A DNA stretch of 64,000 bases, taken from the NCBI GenBank assembly GCA_902777275.1, contig CACYTI010000016.1, forward strand, positions 80,320 through 144,319. The letters run 5' to 3'. Origin of the DNA: an uncultured Ruminococcus sp. GTDB lineage: Bacteria > Bacillota > Clostridia > Oscillospirales > Acutalibacteraceae. Within the stretch, counting starts at the first letter, position 1; the number at the start of each line of letters is the position of its first letter. Shown one piece after another: positions 51,234 through 58,268 of this stretch. The position numbers and the translations under genes are program-made. The notes beneath the pieces are model-generated. The model made no database searches, had not been told where the DNA came from, and was given only the letters and a program-made list of their open reading frames with translations.

Positions 51234-52772
51234 ATGACAAACAAAACCGAATCTGTTCAGATCCGCTATTTCAGCGGCTATATACGCAATTACAAGGCTC
51301 TTTGCGCCGAGTTGGGCATTGACCCGACTCTCAGCCGCACTGAGCGCGAGGAAGCTATCTTAAAGGCTTCTTATATAGAGTGGGGGCTTGAGATGACCGA
51401 CCATATATATGGTATGTTCGCGATAGGTGTGTGGGACGATGCTTCTCAAAAGCTTTATATTATCCGCGATCAGGTGGGTCAAAAGCAGATGTTCTACGCC
51501 GTCGCGGGCGGCGAGCTGCTTTATTCGGGCGACATAAACGAGATAGCGGCTGACCCGCGCCTTGAAAAGCGCCTTAACAAGCGTATGCTGCAGCAGTATT
51601 TGTTCTACGGCTATCCCATCGGCGAGGAGACCTTTTACGAGGGCGTGTACAAGCTCAGACCCGGTCACTATGCCGAGTGGGACGGAAAGACCGTTTCGGT
51701 TCACCGCTATTTCAAGCCTGTTTTTGAGCCTGATAACAGCAAGACCGTTGACGAGTTTGCCGGGGAGATCAAAGCCGTCGTCGAGGAGATTTTAAGCGAA
51801 GAGCGCGGCGACGCCGAGCTTCCCTACAAGGAGTCGTTTTTGTCGGGCGGCGTCGATTCCTCTTATCTGCTCGCAGCGAGCGACGCTCAGGCGGCGAACA
51901 CCGTGGGCTATGAGGAAGCGGGCTTTGACGAATCCGCTCTTGCAAAGCGCACCGCCGAGATTTTGGGCAGGGGCTTCAACGTTAAGATGATCACTCCCGA
52001 GGAATACTTTGACCGCATACCGACCGTTATCGACAAGCTGGGTCAGCCCTTGGGCGACGCCTCGGCAGTTGCTTTTTCATTGGGCTGCGCCGCTGTGCGC
52101 GAGCACGCCGAAGTGGTGTATTCGGGCGAGGGCATAGACGAGTTTTTCGGCGGCTACAACGCCCACAAGCGCGTTCTGCCGCCCGAGTGGACGTATCTCA
52201 CCTGTTCTCATATCATGTCCGAGGAAGTCGTCAAGTCGCTTATGAAGGATTATGACAGCTCGGTAAAGGCGGTTGACCCCGTTGCTCCGCTGTGGGAGGA
52301 GGTCAAGGGTCAGAACGCTCTTGCGCAGAAGCTCACAATTGACATTTCGCTCTGGCTTGAGGGCGATATCTACCTCAACACCGACCGCACAAGCACCGCC
52401 TGCGGAGTTGAGCTTCACACTCCGTTCAGCGATTTAAGACTGTTCAAAGTGGCGCGCAGGATCCCTGCGGAATATCAGTTTGAGGGCGATCAGAACAAGA
52501 TAGTGTTCCGAACCGCCGCCGAGAGCAAGCTTCCGCATGAGGTCGCGTTCCGCAAAAAGGTCGGCTTCCCCGTGCCCGTTCGCAAGTGGCTTGCCGACGA
52601 ACGCTATAACCGCCCCGTTGAGGAAAAGCTTTTCGGAGAGTCCTCAAGGCTCTTCTTTGATCAGAACGAAATCAAAAAGATGTGGGAGAGCTTTATTAAC
52701 GGAGAAGCTTTGCTCTGGAACAGAGTATACGCCGTTTACGCCTTCCTGCTCTGGTACGATTTGAAATTTTAA
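51234..52772 (+). CDS. Asparagine synthetase homologue without the glutaminase Cys
   Basis: 512 residues. The C-terminal half is the AsnB synthetase domain with the PP-loop FLSGGVDSSYLLA near 203 and GEGIDEFFGGYN near 300, which adenylates the substrate carboxyl. The N-terminal half aligns with the class II glutaminase only from the NGEIYN-equivalent (here FSGYIRNYKALCAEL) onward: the catalytic Cys2 and about 60 following residues are missing. GGAGG lies right before the ATG, so the shortening is real, not a wrong start. Likely reaction: ammonia-dependent asparagine formation, or amide formation on another substrate; lasso-peptide cyclases are also AsnB relatives without Cys2. No precursor gene is seen nearby. 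Confidence 0.88.
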   Translation: MTNKTESVQIRYFSGYIRNYKALCAELGIDPTLSRTEREEAILKASYIEWGLEMTDHIYGMFAIGVWDDASQKLYIIRDQVGQKQMFYAVAGGELLYSGDINEIAADPRLEKRLNKRMLQQYLFYGYPIGEETFYEGVYKLRPGHYAEWDGKTVSVHRYFKPVFEPDNSKTVDEFAGEIKAVVEEILSEERGDAELPYKESFLSGGVDSSYLLAASDAQAANTVGYEEAGFDESALAKRTAEILGRGFNVKMITPEEYFDRIPTVIDKLGQPLGDASAVAFSLGCAAVREHAEVVYSGEGIDEFFGGYNAHKRVLPPEWTYLTCSHIMSEEVVKSLMKDYDSSVKAVDPVAPLWEEVKGQNALAQKLTIDISLWLEGDIYLNTDRTSTACGVELHTPFSDLRLFKVARRIPAEYQFEGDQNKIVFRTAAESKLPHEVAFRKKVGFPVPVRKWLADERYNRPVEEKLFGESSRLFFDQNEIKKMWESFINGEALLWNRVYAVYAFLLWYDLKF

Positions 52773-52941
52773 CCCGTTGCCACGGGAGGGCAGTCCGCGG
52801 TCGGCTGAGCCGACAATCAATCCGCGCTTCGTAACAACATAAAAAACCTTCCTTCTTTGCACGCGTTAAAACGCGCCGTTGAAGGAAGGTTTTCTTTTTA
52901 GCGATTTTTTAATAGGCGCCCTGCCCCGTCGTGGCAACGAC
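52773..52941. repeat. Mosaic repeat block 8
   Basis: Starts on the base after the stop codon with CCCGTTGCCACGGG (52773-52786), then GTCGGCTGAGCCGAC (52800-52814), a terminator CCTTCCTTC/TTGAAGGAAGG with T-run (52847-52899), and GTCGTGGCAACGAC (52928-52941). Confidence 0.9.
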
Positions 52942-52951
52942 CGCGCCGACA

Positions 52952-53000
52952 AAGATATCGCCGCCTGATCCTTTCACGGAGGGATCTGGCGGCGTATCTT
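52952..53000 (+). terminator. Additional hairpin with T-run
   Basis: AAGATATCGCCGCCTGATCC (52952-52971) pairs imperfectly with the segment 52981-53000. No gene precedes it apart from the repeat block. Confidence 0.55.
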
Positions 53001-53123
53001 TCTAATAATTTTAAAGAGAGTATCAAAGAGGAGGAATATTTAAACAGGGGATTACCCCGAAAAAAAGCTAAATCTATGTAAAAGGCATAAAGCCTGAATT
53101 TTTTTATTAAATAAAATATCTTA

Positions 53124-53333
53124 TCAAAGTGAAGCGTGTTTTTTTACATAAGTGTGGTACAGCTCTTCGGCAAACTCGGCAGCAGCTATGATCGCGACCG
53201 GAACAACTATATTCAGCCAGTCAAACTCAAAATCGGAGCAGCTGATGTAAGCACAGTACATCAGGTCATAAACCGCGTAAATCAATATAGCAAAAGAAAG
53301 CTTTACCGATATTTTCGCAATTCTCTTCTTCAT
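53124..53333 (-). CDS. Small membrane protein
   Basis: 69 residues, two hydrophobic segments (about 10-30 and 40-55), basic ends, AAAAGGAGA before the ATG. Not recognised. It lies downstream of the 56-residue protein on the same strand with a 48-base gap and may be co-transcribed. Confidence 0.65.
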   Translation of the reverse strand: MKKRIAKISVKLSFAILIYAVYDLMYCAYISCSDFEFDWLNIVVPVAIIAAAEFAEELYHTYVKKHASL

Positions 53334-53381
53334 AACAAAATCTCCTTTTCTTTATATTGCCGGAGCGAGGCGCTGTTGCTA

Positions 53382-53552
53382 TCAAACGTACATATAATCC
53401 ATGTCGTATTCTTTCGCTGTGGGGTCGTTGAGTGCCGCTTTGTCACGCTGCTCGGTGCGGAGTCTTTTTTCGAGCTTCTTTTCTTCGGTGGAAGCCTTTG
53501 CCGCAGCAAATGCTCCTGCCGCCGCAACGGCTAAAAGTACAAGCTTTATCAT
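53382..53552 (-). CDS. Small protein with N-terminal hydrophobic helix
   Basis: 56 residues: MIKLVLLAVAAAGAFAAAK then a charged helix (STEEKKLEKRLRTEQRDK) and an acidic, Tyr-ending tail. Perhaps a secreted or single-pass membrane peptide. AAAGGAG at good distance from ATG 53552 supports it; the longer open frame to 53627 has no RBS. Function unknown. Confidence 0.6.
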   Translation of the reverse strand: MIKLVLLAVAAAGAFAAAKASTEEKKLEKRLRTEQRDKAALNDPTAKEYDMDYMYV

Positions 53553-53695
53553 TTTCGATTTCTCCTTTGCGTTTTTTCTGAGGCAATTATAACATAACAA
53601 CAGTGACAAGATTGTGACAAATTTCAAAAGATTTTAAAAACTTTTTCGATTTATTCAAAATTTATCGGAAACCTACTAAAATTTTTATTGTGATA

Positions 53696-53724
53696 TTGTA
53701 TTTTAGTATACTTTATGCTATGAT
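53696..53724 (+). promoter_or_regulatory. Promoter of the four-gene membrane operon
   Basis: TTGTAT (53696-53701), 17 bases, TATGAT (53719-53724), 27 bases before the ATG. Confidence 0.6.
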
Positions 53725-53751
53725 ATTATCAAAAAAGAGGCGTGGGTCGAT

Positions 53752-54798
53752 ATGAAGAGAGCAAATACCGTAGGAGGCTTATACTTCCTAATTCATTTTT
53801 TTCTGGAGGTTATTTCTTTTTATGTGCTGACATCCTATACGGACAGCCCGTTTGTCTGGCTTTTGTTTTTAGCTTACGATTTTGCGGCGTTTGTGCCGCA
53901 GGGCTTTTTCGGCTGGCTGCGGGATATCGGCGTGCGGGTCAATTTCGCGCTGGCGGGTTCGGTGCTTACGGCGCTGTCGCTGCTGCTTATGCTGTTTGAC
54001 CTTAACGCGTTTTTGGTTATCGCGGTCCTCTCGCTCGGCAACTGCATGGTGCATATTCACGGAGCCGAGCTTACCCTGCGCGCATCTCCCGGCAGAATAA
54101 CCCCCTGTGCGGTCTTTGTTTCGGGCGGCTCCTTCGGCGTTATCACGGGCAAGCTGATGTCCTCGGGCGGAGTTGCCGTGCCGTGGGTGCTCGCGCTGAA
54201 CGTGCTCTTGTTGGTGCCGGTCATCATAGCCGAGCGGCTCGGAGAATCCGACGGCGACCGTAATCTGAAGCAGTACAATTTTTCAAATCCCCGGCTGCAC
54301 GCAGCGACGATCATTCTGCTTGCGACCGTTGTTGTGACGGTCCGCGCTTACATGGGCTACGGTATCCCGACAACGTGGAACAAAACCGTTTTGCAGACTG
54401 TCGCGCTCTATTTCAGCATGGGGCTGGGCAAGGCTCTCGGCGGCGTGCTGAGCGATACCATCGGTATCCGCAAAACGGCGCTTATAAGTACGCTGGGCGC
54501 TCTGCCGTTTTTGATATTCGGAGCCGAGATTATGTGGGTGTCGCTTATCGGCGTAGCCGTTTTCAGCATGACAATGGCTGTGTCGCTGGCGCTTATCGTG
54601 TCGCGGCTGCAAACCATGCCCGGAGTCGCGTTTGGCTTTACCACGCTGGGGCTGTTTTTGGGAACAGTGCCGCTGTTTTTCCTGCGCATCAGCTCCGTGT
54701 GGATAAATTGCGTTATGATTTCCATTCTGACCGTTTTGTGCGCGTTGGTTTTAACCGTCATCTGCGCAAAACGGGAGAGCAAGACTAAAAAGGAGTGA
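53752..54798 (+). CDS. MFS-like membrane protein
   Basis: 348 residues, about 10-12 membrane segments. The loop SDTIGIRKTALIS between segments in the second half and GGVLSDT resemble the MFS inter-helix motif; the N-terminal half lacks the usual GxLaDrxGrr. It could be a shortened MFS permease or a related family. It begins an operon with three small membrane proteins (gaps of 6, 17 and 0 bases). The substrate is unknown. Confidence 0.7.
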   Translation: MKRANTVGGLYFLIHFFLEVISFYVLTSYTDSPFVWLLFLAYDFAAFVPQGFFGWLRDIGVRVNFALAGSVLTALSLLLMLFDLNAFLVIAVLSLGNCMVHIHGAELTLRASPGRITPCAVFVSGGSFGVITGKLMSSGGVAVPWVLALNVLLLVPVIIAERLGESDGDRNLKQYNFSNPRLHAATIILLATVVVTVRAYMGYGIPTTWNKTVLQTVALYFSMGLGKALGGVLSDTIGIRKTALISTLGALPFLIFGAEIMWVSLIGVAVFSMTMAVSLALIVSRLQTMPGVAFGFTTLGLFLGTVPLFFLRISSVWINCVMISILTVLCALVLTVICAKRESKTKKE

Positions 54799-54804
54799 AA
54801 ATAA

Positions 54805-55440
54805 ATGGATATTCAAATGTTTTTTCCGCAGACGGCGGACGCTATAATTCCGCCCGAAAATCTGAGAAGCAACACCGACCAACAAAGCTACGAAAGCTCG
54901 TATGTTGAGCCGACCGAGGAAACTACCGAAGAGCCGACAGAGGAACCGACTCAGGCTACAACCGCTCAGGCAACAACTCAGGCTCCGACTCAGGCGACAA
55001 CTCAAGCGCCGACTCAGGCTTCGACTCAGGCGACAACTGCTCAGGAAACAACTCAAGCGACGACCGCGGCGGGCACCGTGCAGCCTTTTACAACCCCTTC
55101 TTCGGGCTCGCAGAGCGGCACTGACACACTGCTGACCGTGCTGCTGATCGTTATACCGGTTTTGTTGGCGGCGCTGATCGCGCTTGTGATCGTGCTTATC
55201 GTGCGCAAAAACAAAGCGCCTAAGCTCCCTCCGCAAAATCCGAATAACGGAATGCCGCCGCAATATCCGGGCAACGGAATGCCGCCGCAATATCCGGGCA
55301 ACGGAATGCCGCCGCAGAATCCGGGCAACGGAATGCCCCCGCAGAATCCGGGCAACGGAATGCCCCCGCAGAATCCGGGCAACGGAATGCCCCCGCAGGA
55401 TCCGAACAACGGAACGCCGACGGATTTTAGCGGACGATAA
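54805..55440 (+). CDS. Low-complexity single-pass membrane protein with FFP-TAD N-terminus
   Basis: 211 residues, without a classical signal peptide. It starts MDIQMFFPQTADAIIPPE, then has a Glu/Thr/Gln/Ala-rich repeat (about 30-95; PTEETTEEPT and TQATTQAPT types), a membrane helix (LLTVLLIVIPVLLAALIALVIV, near 112-135), a short basic segment, then six Asn-Gly-Met-Pro-Pro-Gln-x-Pro-Gly repeats encoded by 27-base units. The N-terminus shares FFP-TAD-xxPP with the next small protein. Probably a surface or wall-spanning protein, function unknown. AAGGAG lies 10 bases before the ATG. Confidence 0.7.
   Translation: MDIQMFFPQTADAIIPPENLRSNTDQQSYESSYVEPTEETTEEPTEEPTQATTAQATTQAPTQATTQAPTQASTQATTAQETTQATTAAGTVQPFTTPSSGSQSGTDTLLTVLLIVIPVLLAALIALVIVLIVRKNKAPKLPPQNPNNGMPPQYPGNGMPPQYPGNGMPPQNPGNGMPPQNPGNGMPPQNPGNGMPPQDPNNGTPTDFSGR
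55246..55407 (+). repeat. 27-bp tandem coding repeat, six units
   Basis: Six 27-base units starting at 55246 (AACGGAATGCC...), followed by a partial one, encode the nine-residue Asn-Gly-Met-Pro-Pro-Gln-x-Pro-Gly repeat. Units 1-2 have Tyr and later ones Asn at the x position. Confidence 0.9.
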
Positions 55441-55457
55441 ATTCAGGAGAATAAAAA

Positions 55458-55640
55458 GTGAGTGAAATATTAAGCGGTTTTTTTCCGACGGCAGACGTGG
55501 CGTATCCGCCGCCGACCGAATATATAACGCGGCTTTTGTCTGAGTTTTGGCTTCCCATGCTGCTTATATTCATTGTAATACCTGCCGTAGTTGCAGTTGT
55601 GGTGCTGCTTTTGATAAAAAGAAACATAGGGCGGCGGTAA
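55458..55640 (+). CDS. 60-residue membrane protein with FFP-TAD N-terminus
   Basis: 60 residues: MSEILSGFFPTADVAYPP, then one membrane helix (FWLPMLLIFIVIPAVVAVVVLLL), then KRNIGRR. GTG start with CAGGAGA upstream. Same order of parts as the preceding protein but without the repeats, which suggests that the two come from one ancestor or bind the same partner through the FFP-TAD motif. The stop codon is directly followed by the ATG of the next gene. Confidence 0.65.
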   Translation: MSEILSGFFPTADVAYPPPTEYITRLLSEFWLPMLLIFIVIPAVVAVVVLLLIKRNIGRR

Positions 55641-56003
55641 ATGAGCAGTCTTGTCTGTGCGCTGCTGTCGGCGCTGGCGCTCACTTTGGCGGCGGAGCTT
55701 TCCGTCGCCGCGATACTCGGCGTGCGCGGTTGGGATTTGGTGATTATAGGGCTGGTGAACTGCCTGACAAATCCCCTTGTCAACTACGCTTATTGGTGGG
55801 CGTGGGCGCTTTGGGGCGGAGTCGGTGTCGTTCCCTATCTTGTTTTGGCGGCGCTTGAAATTTCGGTGCTGTTCGGCGAGGCGGTGATGTTCAAAAAGCT
55901 GCTTCTCTACCGTAAAATCAAACCCCTGCTGCTTTCACTTATTCTGAACGCTTCATCCTTTGTGCTCGGAATAATTATCGCGCTGTTAGGGGTAAAATTT
56001 TAA
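55641..56003 (+). CDS. Small polytopic membrane protein
   Basis: 120 residues with three or four hydrophobic segments. The sequence VNCLTNPLVNYAYWW near residue 40 is distinctive (LTNPLxN also occurs in related small membrane proteins). It begins at the base after the upstream stop, so it is translationally coupled. Function unknown; last gene of the operon, followed by a terminator. Confidence 0.7.
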   Translation: MSSLVCALLSALALTLAAELSVAAILGVRGWDLVIIGLVNCLTNPLVNYAYWWAWALWGGVGVVPYLVLAALEISVLFGEAVMFKKLLLYRKIKPLLLSLILNASSFVLGIIIALLGVKF

Positions 56004-56066
56004 GGGAATCTCTAATAATTCTCTACCGCGCATAAGCACGGTAGGGGATTTTTGGAGATTCCTTTA
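56003..56066 (+). terminator. Nested hairpin terminator
   Basis: TAAGGGAATCTC (56002-56013) pairs with GAGATTCCTTTA (56056-56067), enclosing CTACCG...CGGTAG (56023-56044). It ends the membrane-protein operon. Confidence 0.7.
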
Positions 56067-56093
56067 AATAGAAAGTATTGAGAGGAAAGAAAA

Positions 56094-56564
56094 ATGCTTA
56101 TTAGGAGTTTTAGAAATAGTGACGCTGAAACTGTTTCTGCAATGATTATCCGAACCGAAAAAATAACAAACAGTAAGGATTATTCTGAAGAATGGATAAA
56201 CGCTCTCGAAACACGAGCGCAGCCATCGGATATATTAGAGCGTGCCGGTTGGACGCATTTTTATGTTGCTGAGGAGAATGATACGATCGTCGGCTGCGGT
56301 GCGATCGGTCCTTATTGGGGCAGCGAAACCGAGAGCAGTTTGTTTAATATATTTGTTTTACCTGAATATCAAGGCAAAGGTATAGGCAGAAAAATAGTTG
56401 AAACACTTGAACAGGACGAGTATTTCCTCAGAGCAAAACGTGTGGAAGTTCCTGCGTCCATCACGGCTGTTAATTTCTATCGAAAGTTAGGATATGATTA
56501 TAAAAACGGAGTTGACCGTCCCGACGAGGAACAGATATATCGTTTGGAAAAGTTCAGATATTGA
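56094..56564 (+). CDS. GNAT family N-acetyltransferase
   Basis: 156 residues. Starts MLIRSFRNSDAETV; the acetyl-CoA loop is YQGKGIGRKIVE near 100, and the following NFYRKLGYDYKNG is the usual late motif. The acceptor is unknown. First gene of the AT-richer accessory region; AGAGGAAAG before the ATG. It is followed by the broken HAD gene after 48 bases. Confidence 0.9.
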   Translation: MLIRSFRNSDAETVSAMIIRTEKITNSKDYSEEWINALETRAQPSDILERAGWTHFYVAEENDTIVGCGAIGPYWGSETESSLFNIFVLPEYQGKGIGRKIVETLEQDEYFLRAKRVEVPASITAVNFYRKLGYDYKNGVDRPDEEQIYRLEKFRY

Positions 56565-56612
56565 TGATGAAATGCCTATAATAAAACAAATCAGTGGAAT
56601 TACCGGAGAATA

Positions 56613-57328
56613 ATGAATATGACAAAGTACAAAACCTATCTGTTTGATGCGGACGGAACATTGCTCGATTATGACAAGGCTGAATTGCAGGCATTAAAAA
56701 AACCTTTCGATTTTATCATCTTGATTATAATGATCAAATTGAAAAAACATTTGCGGATATTTGCAGCTTGGAATGGAAAAGATTTGGCTTGTCTAATACA
56801 GCAGAAAAAGAAATACAATCACGATTCCACGCGCTTTATTATGACTACTCTGAAAGCCGTTTTTGTGAATTGGTCAAACGCTTTGAGCTTTCGGTTTTGC
56901 CAAAACAATTTGATATATCCTATCGTCAGCATCTCGCACAGCAAACGGATGAGATCCCTTTTGCGAGAGAAGTGTGCATGAAATTGTCCGAGTTTGCAAA
57001 CGTATATGTTGCATCGAATGGCTTATCCGATATTCAAAAATCCAGACTGATCCACTTTCAACCGTACCTAAAGGTTATTATTGTATCGGAAGACTTGAAT
57101 TGCTGCAAACCGTCAGAAGAGTTTTTTGAGAAGGCAATAGCGATTGCGGGTGTTGAAGACAAAAGCACGGTGCTCTTGGTCGGAGATTCACTGACATCTG
57201 ATATTCTCGGAGCAAATCGTTTTGGGGTCGATTCATGTTGGTTTAATAGGAAGAAGAAAAAGAATAACACACAGATAATACCTAACTATGAGATCGATTC
57301 CCTGAATCAGCTTGTTACATATGAATGA
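56613..57328 (+). pseudogene. HAD hydrolase (YjjG-like), frameshifted in an A-run
   Basis: The front part (56613-56702) reads TYLFDADGTLLDYDKAE, HAD motif I. The frame then breaks in the run of seven A at 56696-56702. One more A would give LKKTFRFYHLDYNDQIEK and join directly to the long frame that ends at 57328, which has motif II-type ASNGLSD, Lys in NCCKPSEEFF and motif IV GDSLTSDI. Total length near 238 matches YjjG-type nucleotidases. Either a pseudogene, a sequencing/assembly error, or a slippery A-run used by polymerase or ribosome. The start may be ATG 56613 or 56619 (GGAG at 56605). Confidence 0.85.
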
Positions 57329-57389
57329 TTAAGAAGATGAAATAGAAAAGCACCGGAATGGTGCGCAAAACCCATGAACAAATCGACGT

Positions 57390-57590
57390 TAAGGAGCGCG
57401 GACTGATTGTCGGCTAAGCCGACCGGAAGTGGAAACAACGTCGGTGCACGGGCGACCAATGCGTCCCTACGATGTCAAGGTGATGTTTACGATTAATTTT
57501 TCCTTAACTGTGTAGGGGCGCTGAATCAGGCGTTTTGTTTTCTATCGACAATAGGGACGGGAAACGAACGTCGGTTCATCAAAAGGTTCA
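57390..57590. repeat. Mosaic repeat block 9, family-2 segments
   Basis: GTCGGCTAAGCCGAC (57409-57423), AACAACGTCGGTGCA (57434-57448), an 18-base segment shared with 20104-20121 (57473-57490), and a CGTTTTGTTTTCTATC segment similar to 26.86 kb. The following 57591-57870 is AT-rich with no gene I can support. Confidence 0.8.
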
Positions 57591-57878
57591 TATGTTCCTT
57601 AAGGCACGTGACAATATGAACAACATGAACACTATGTGTTTGACAGAGTCCGCCAAGATGTCTTTTCTTTGCCGTACCGACAAGGACTTTGTTGACAGAT
57701 AAAGCTGTTTGAAATCGGCAAAAAGAAAATGTCGTTGAAAAAGAAACGATTTTGTATTTCGCTTGATACAAGGAAATACTTTCAGCAAATTATGGCTCTT
57801 TGATTTTTGAAAAAATATTGTTCGCATTTTTTGACTATGATTTTTCATGCGTGGGACGTGTAAGCACACAGAAACCTA

Positions 57879-57907
57879 TTGACAAAACAAAAAAGCAATG
57901 ATATAAT
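57879..57907 (+). promoter_or_regulatory. Consensus promoter of the leader/rsgA unit
   Basis: TTGACA (57879-57884), exactly 17 bases, TATAAT (57902-57907): a full-consensus sigma-A promoter, the strongest in the window. Confidence 0.92.
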
Positions 57908-57961
57908 ACCGATAATAATTTGCCAACAAAAAATATAGGCAAATGCGAAAGGAGAACGAAT

Positions 57962-58051
57962 ATGATTGTCAGCGAGGTATATTCCGGAATATTGGCACGC
58001 TTTAAGCTTAGGGACGGAAAGCCCCTGTTTTTGCTGTGCCGCTTAATGTAA
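57962..58051 (+). CDS. 29-residue leader peptide upstream of rsgA-type gene
   Basis: A short ORF with AAAGGAG 7-8 bases before its ATG and a consensus promoter 55 bases upstream. It encodes a 29-residue peptide starting MIVSEVYSGILARF and ending LFLLCRLM. Its last codons (58035-58041) pair with 58076-58082, which would block the terminator hairpin just after. This is the layout of ribosome-controlled attenuators that sit before resistance or translation-factor genes. Not recognised as a known named leader. Confidence 0.6.
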   Translation: MIVSEVYSGILARFKLRDGKPLFLLCRLM

Positions 58052-58106
58052 CCTTTCGTGATTATAGACTGCTTACGGCACACTCGGAAAGGGTGTGTTT
58101 TCTTTT
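58035..58106 (+). promoter_or_regulatory. Attenuator-like alternative hairpins
   Basis: Antiterminator: TGTGCCG (58035-58041) with CGGCACA (58076-58082). Terminator: CACAC (58079-58083) with GTGTG (58093-58097), followed by TTTTCTTTT. The two share 58079-58082 and exclude each other. CCTTTC (58052-58057) with GAAAGG (58087-58092) is another competitor. A ribosome at the leader stop would cover the first arm and favour termination; one stalled earlier would favour readthrough. Confidence 0.55.
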
Positions 58107-58124
58107 GCCTAATTTTTCCGGTAC

Positions 58125-58168
58125 GCCGCAGAAAATTCCCGAACGGGTTGCTTTCTGCGGCTTTTTTA
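58125..58168 (+). terminator. Second terminator in the rsgA leader
   Basis: GCCGCAGAAA (58125-58134) pairs perfectly with TTTCTGCGGC (58152-58161), then a run of T. It would end the short leader transcript unless it too is bypassed. Confidence 0.85.
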
Positions 58169-58181
58169 TTGCACTGTTTGA

Positions 58182-58268
58182 CCTCGCCGTTGAGAATCGT
58201 TTCCGTTAAACAGGAGGGTTACCAAAGGCGAGATTGAGTGCAACGTCACGTTGCTGCGGTTTTTTTGC
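58182..58268 (+). other. Third structured segment before rsgA
   Basis: CTCGCC (58182-58187) can pair with GGCGAG (58227-58232); right after it lies GCAACGTCACGTTGC (58240-58254), a 15-base palindrome of the window-wide TGA-centre family, then CTGCGG and seven T. Possibly a further attenuator or a repeat insertion. Confidence 0.5.

Noticed and set aside
53382-53627. 81-codon form of the small protein
   Set aside because: The RBS AAAGGAG lies before ATG 53552, so the 56-residue form is preferred.
57588-57869. 93-codon minus-strand open frame
   Set aside because: No RBS or recognisable pattern; AT-rich chance frame in a non-coding gap.
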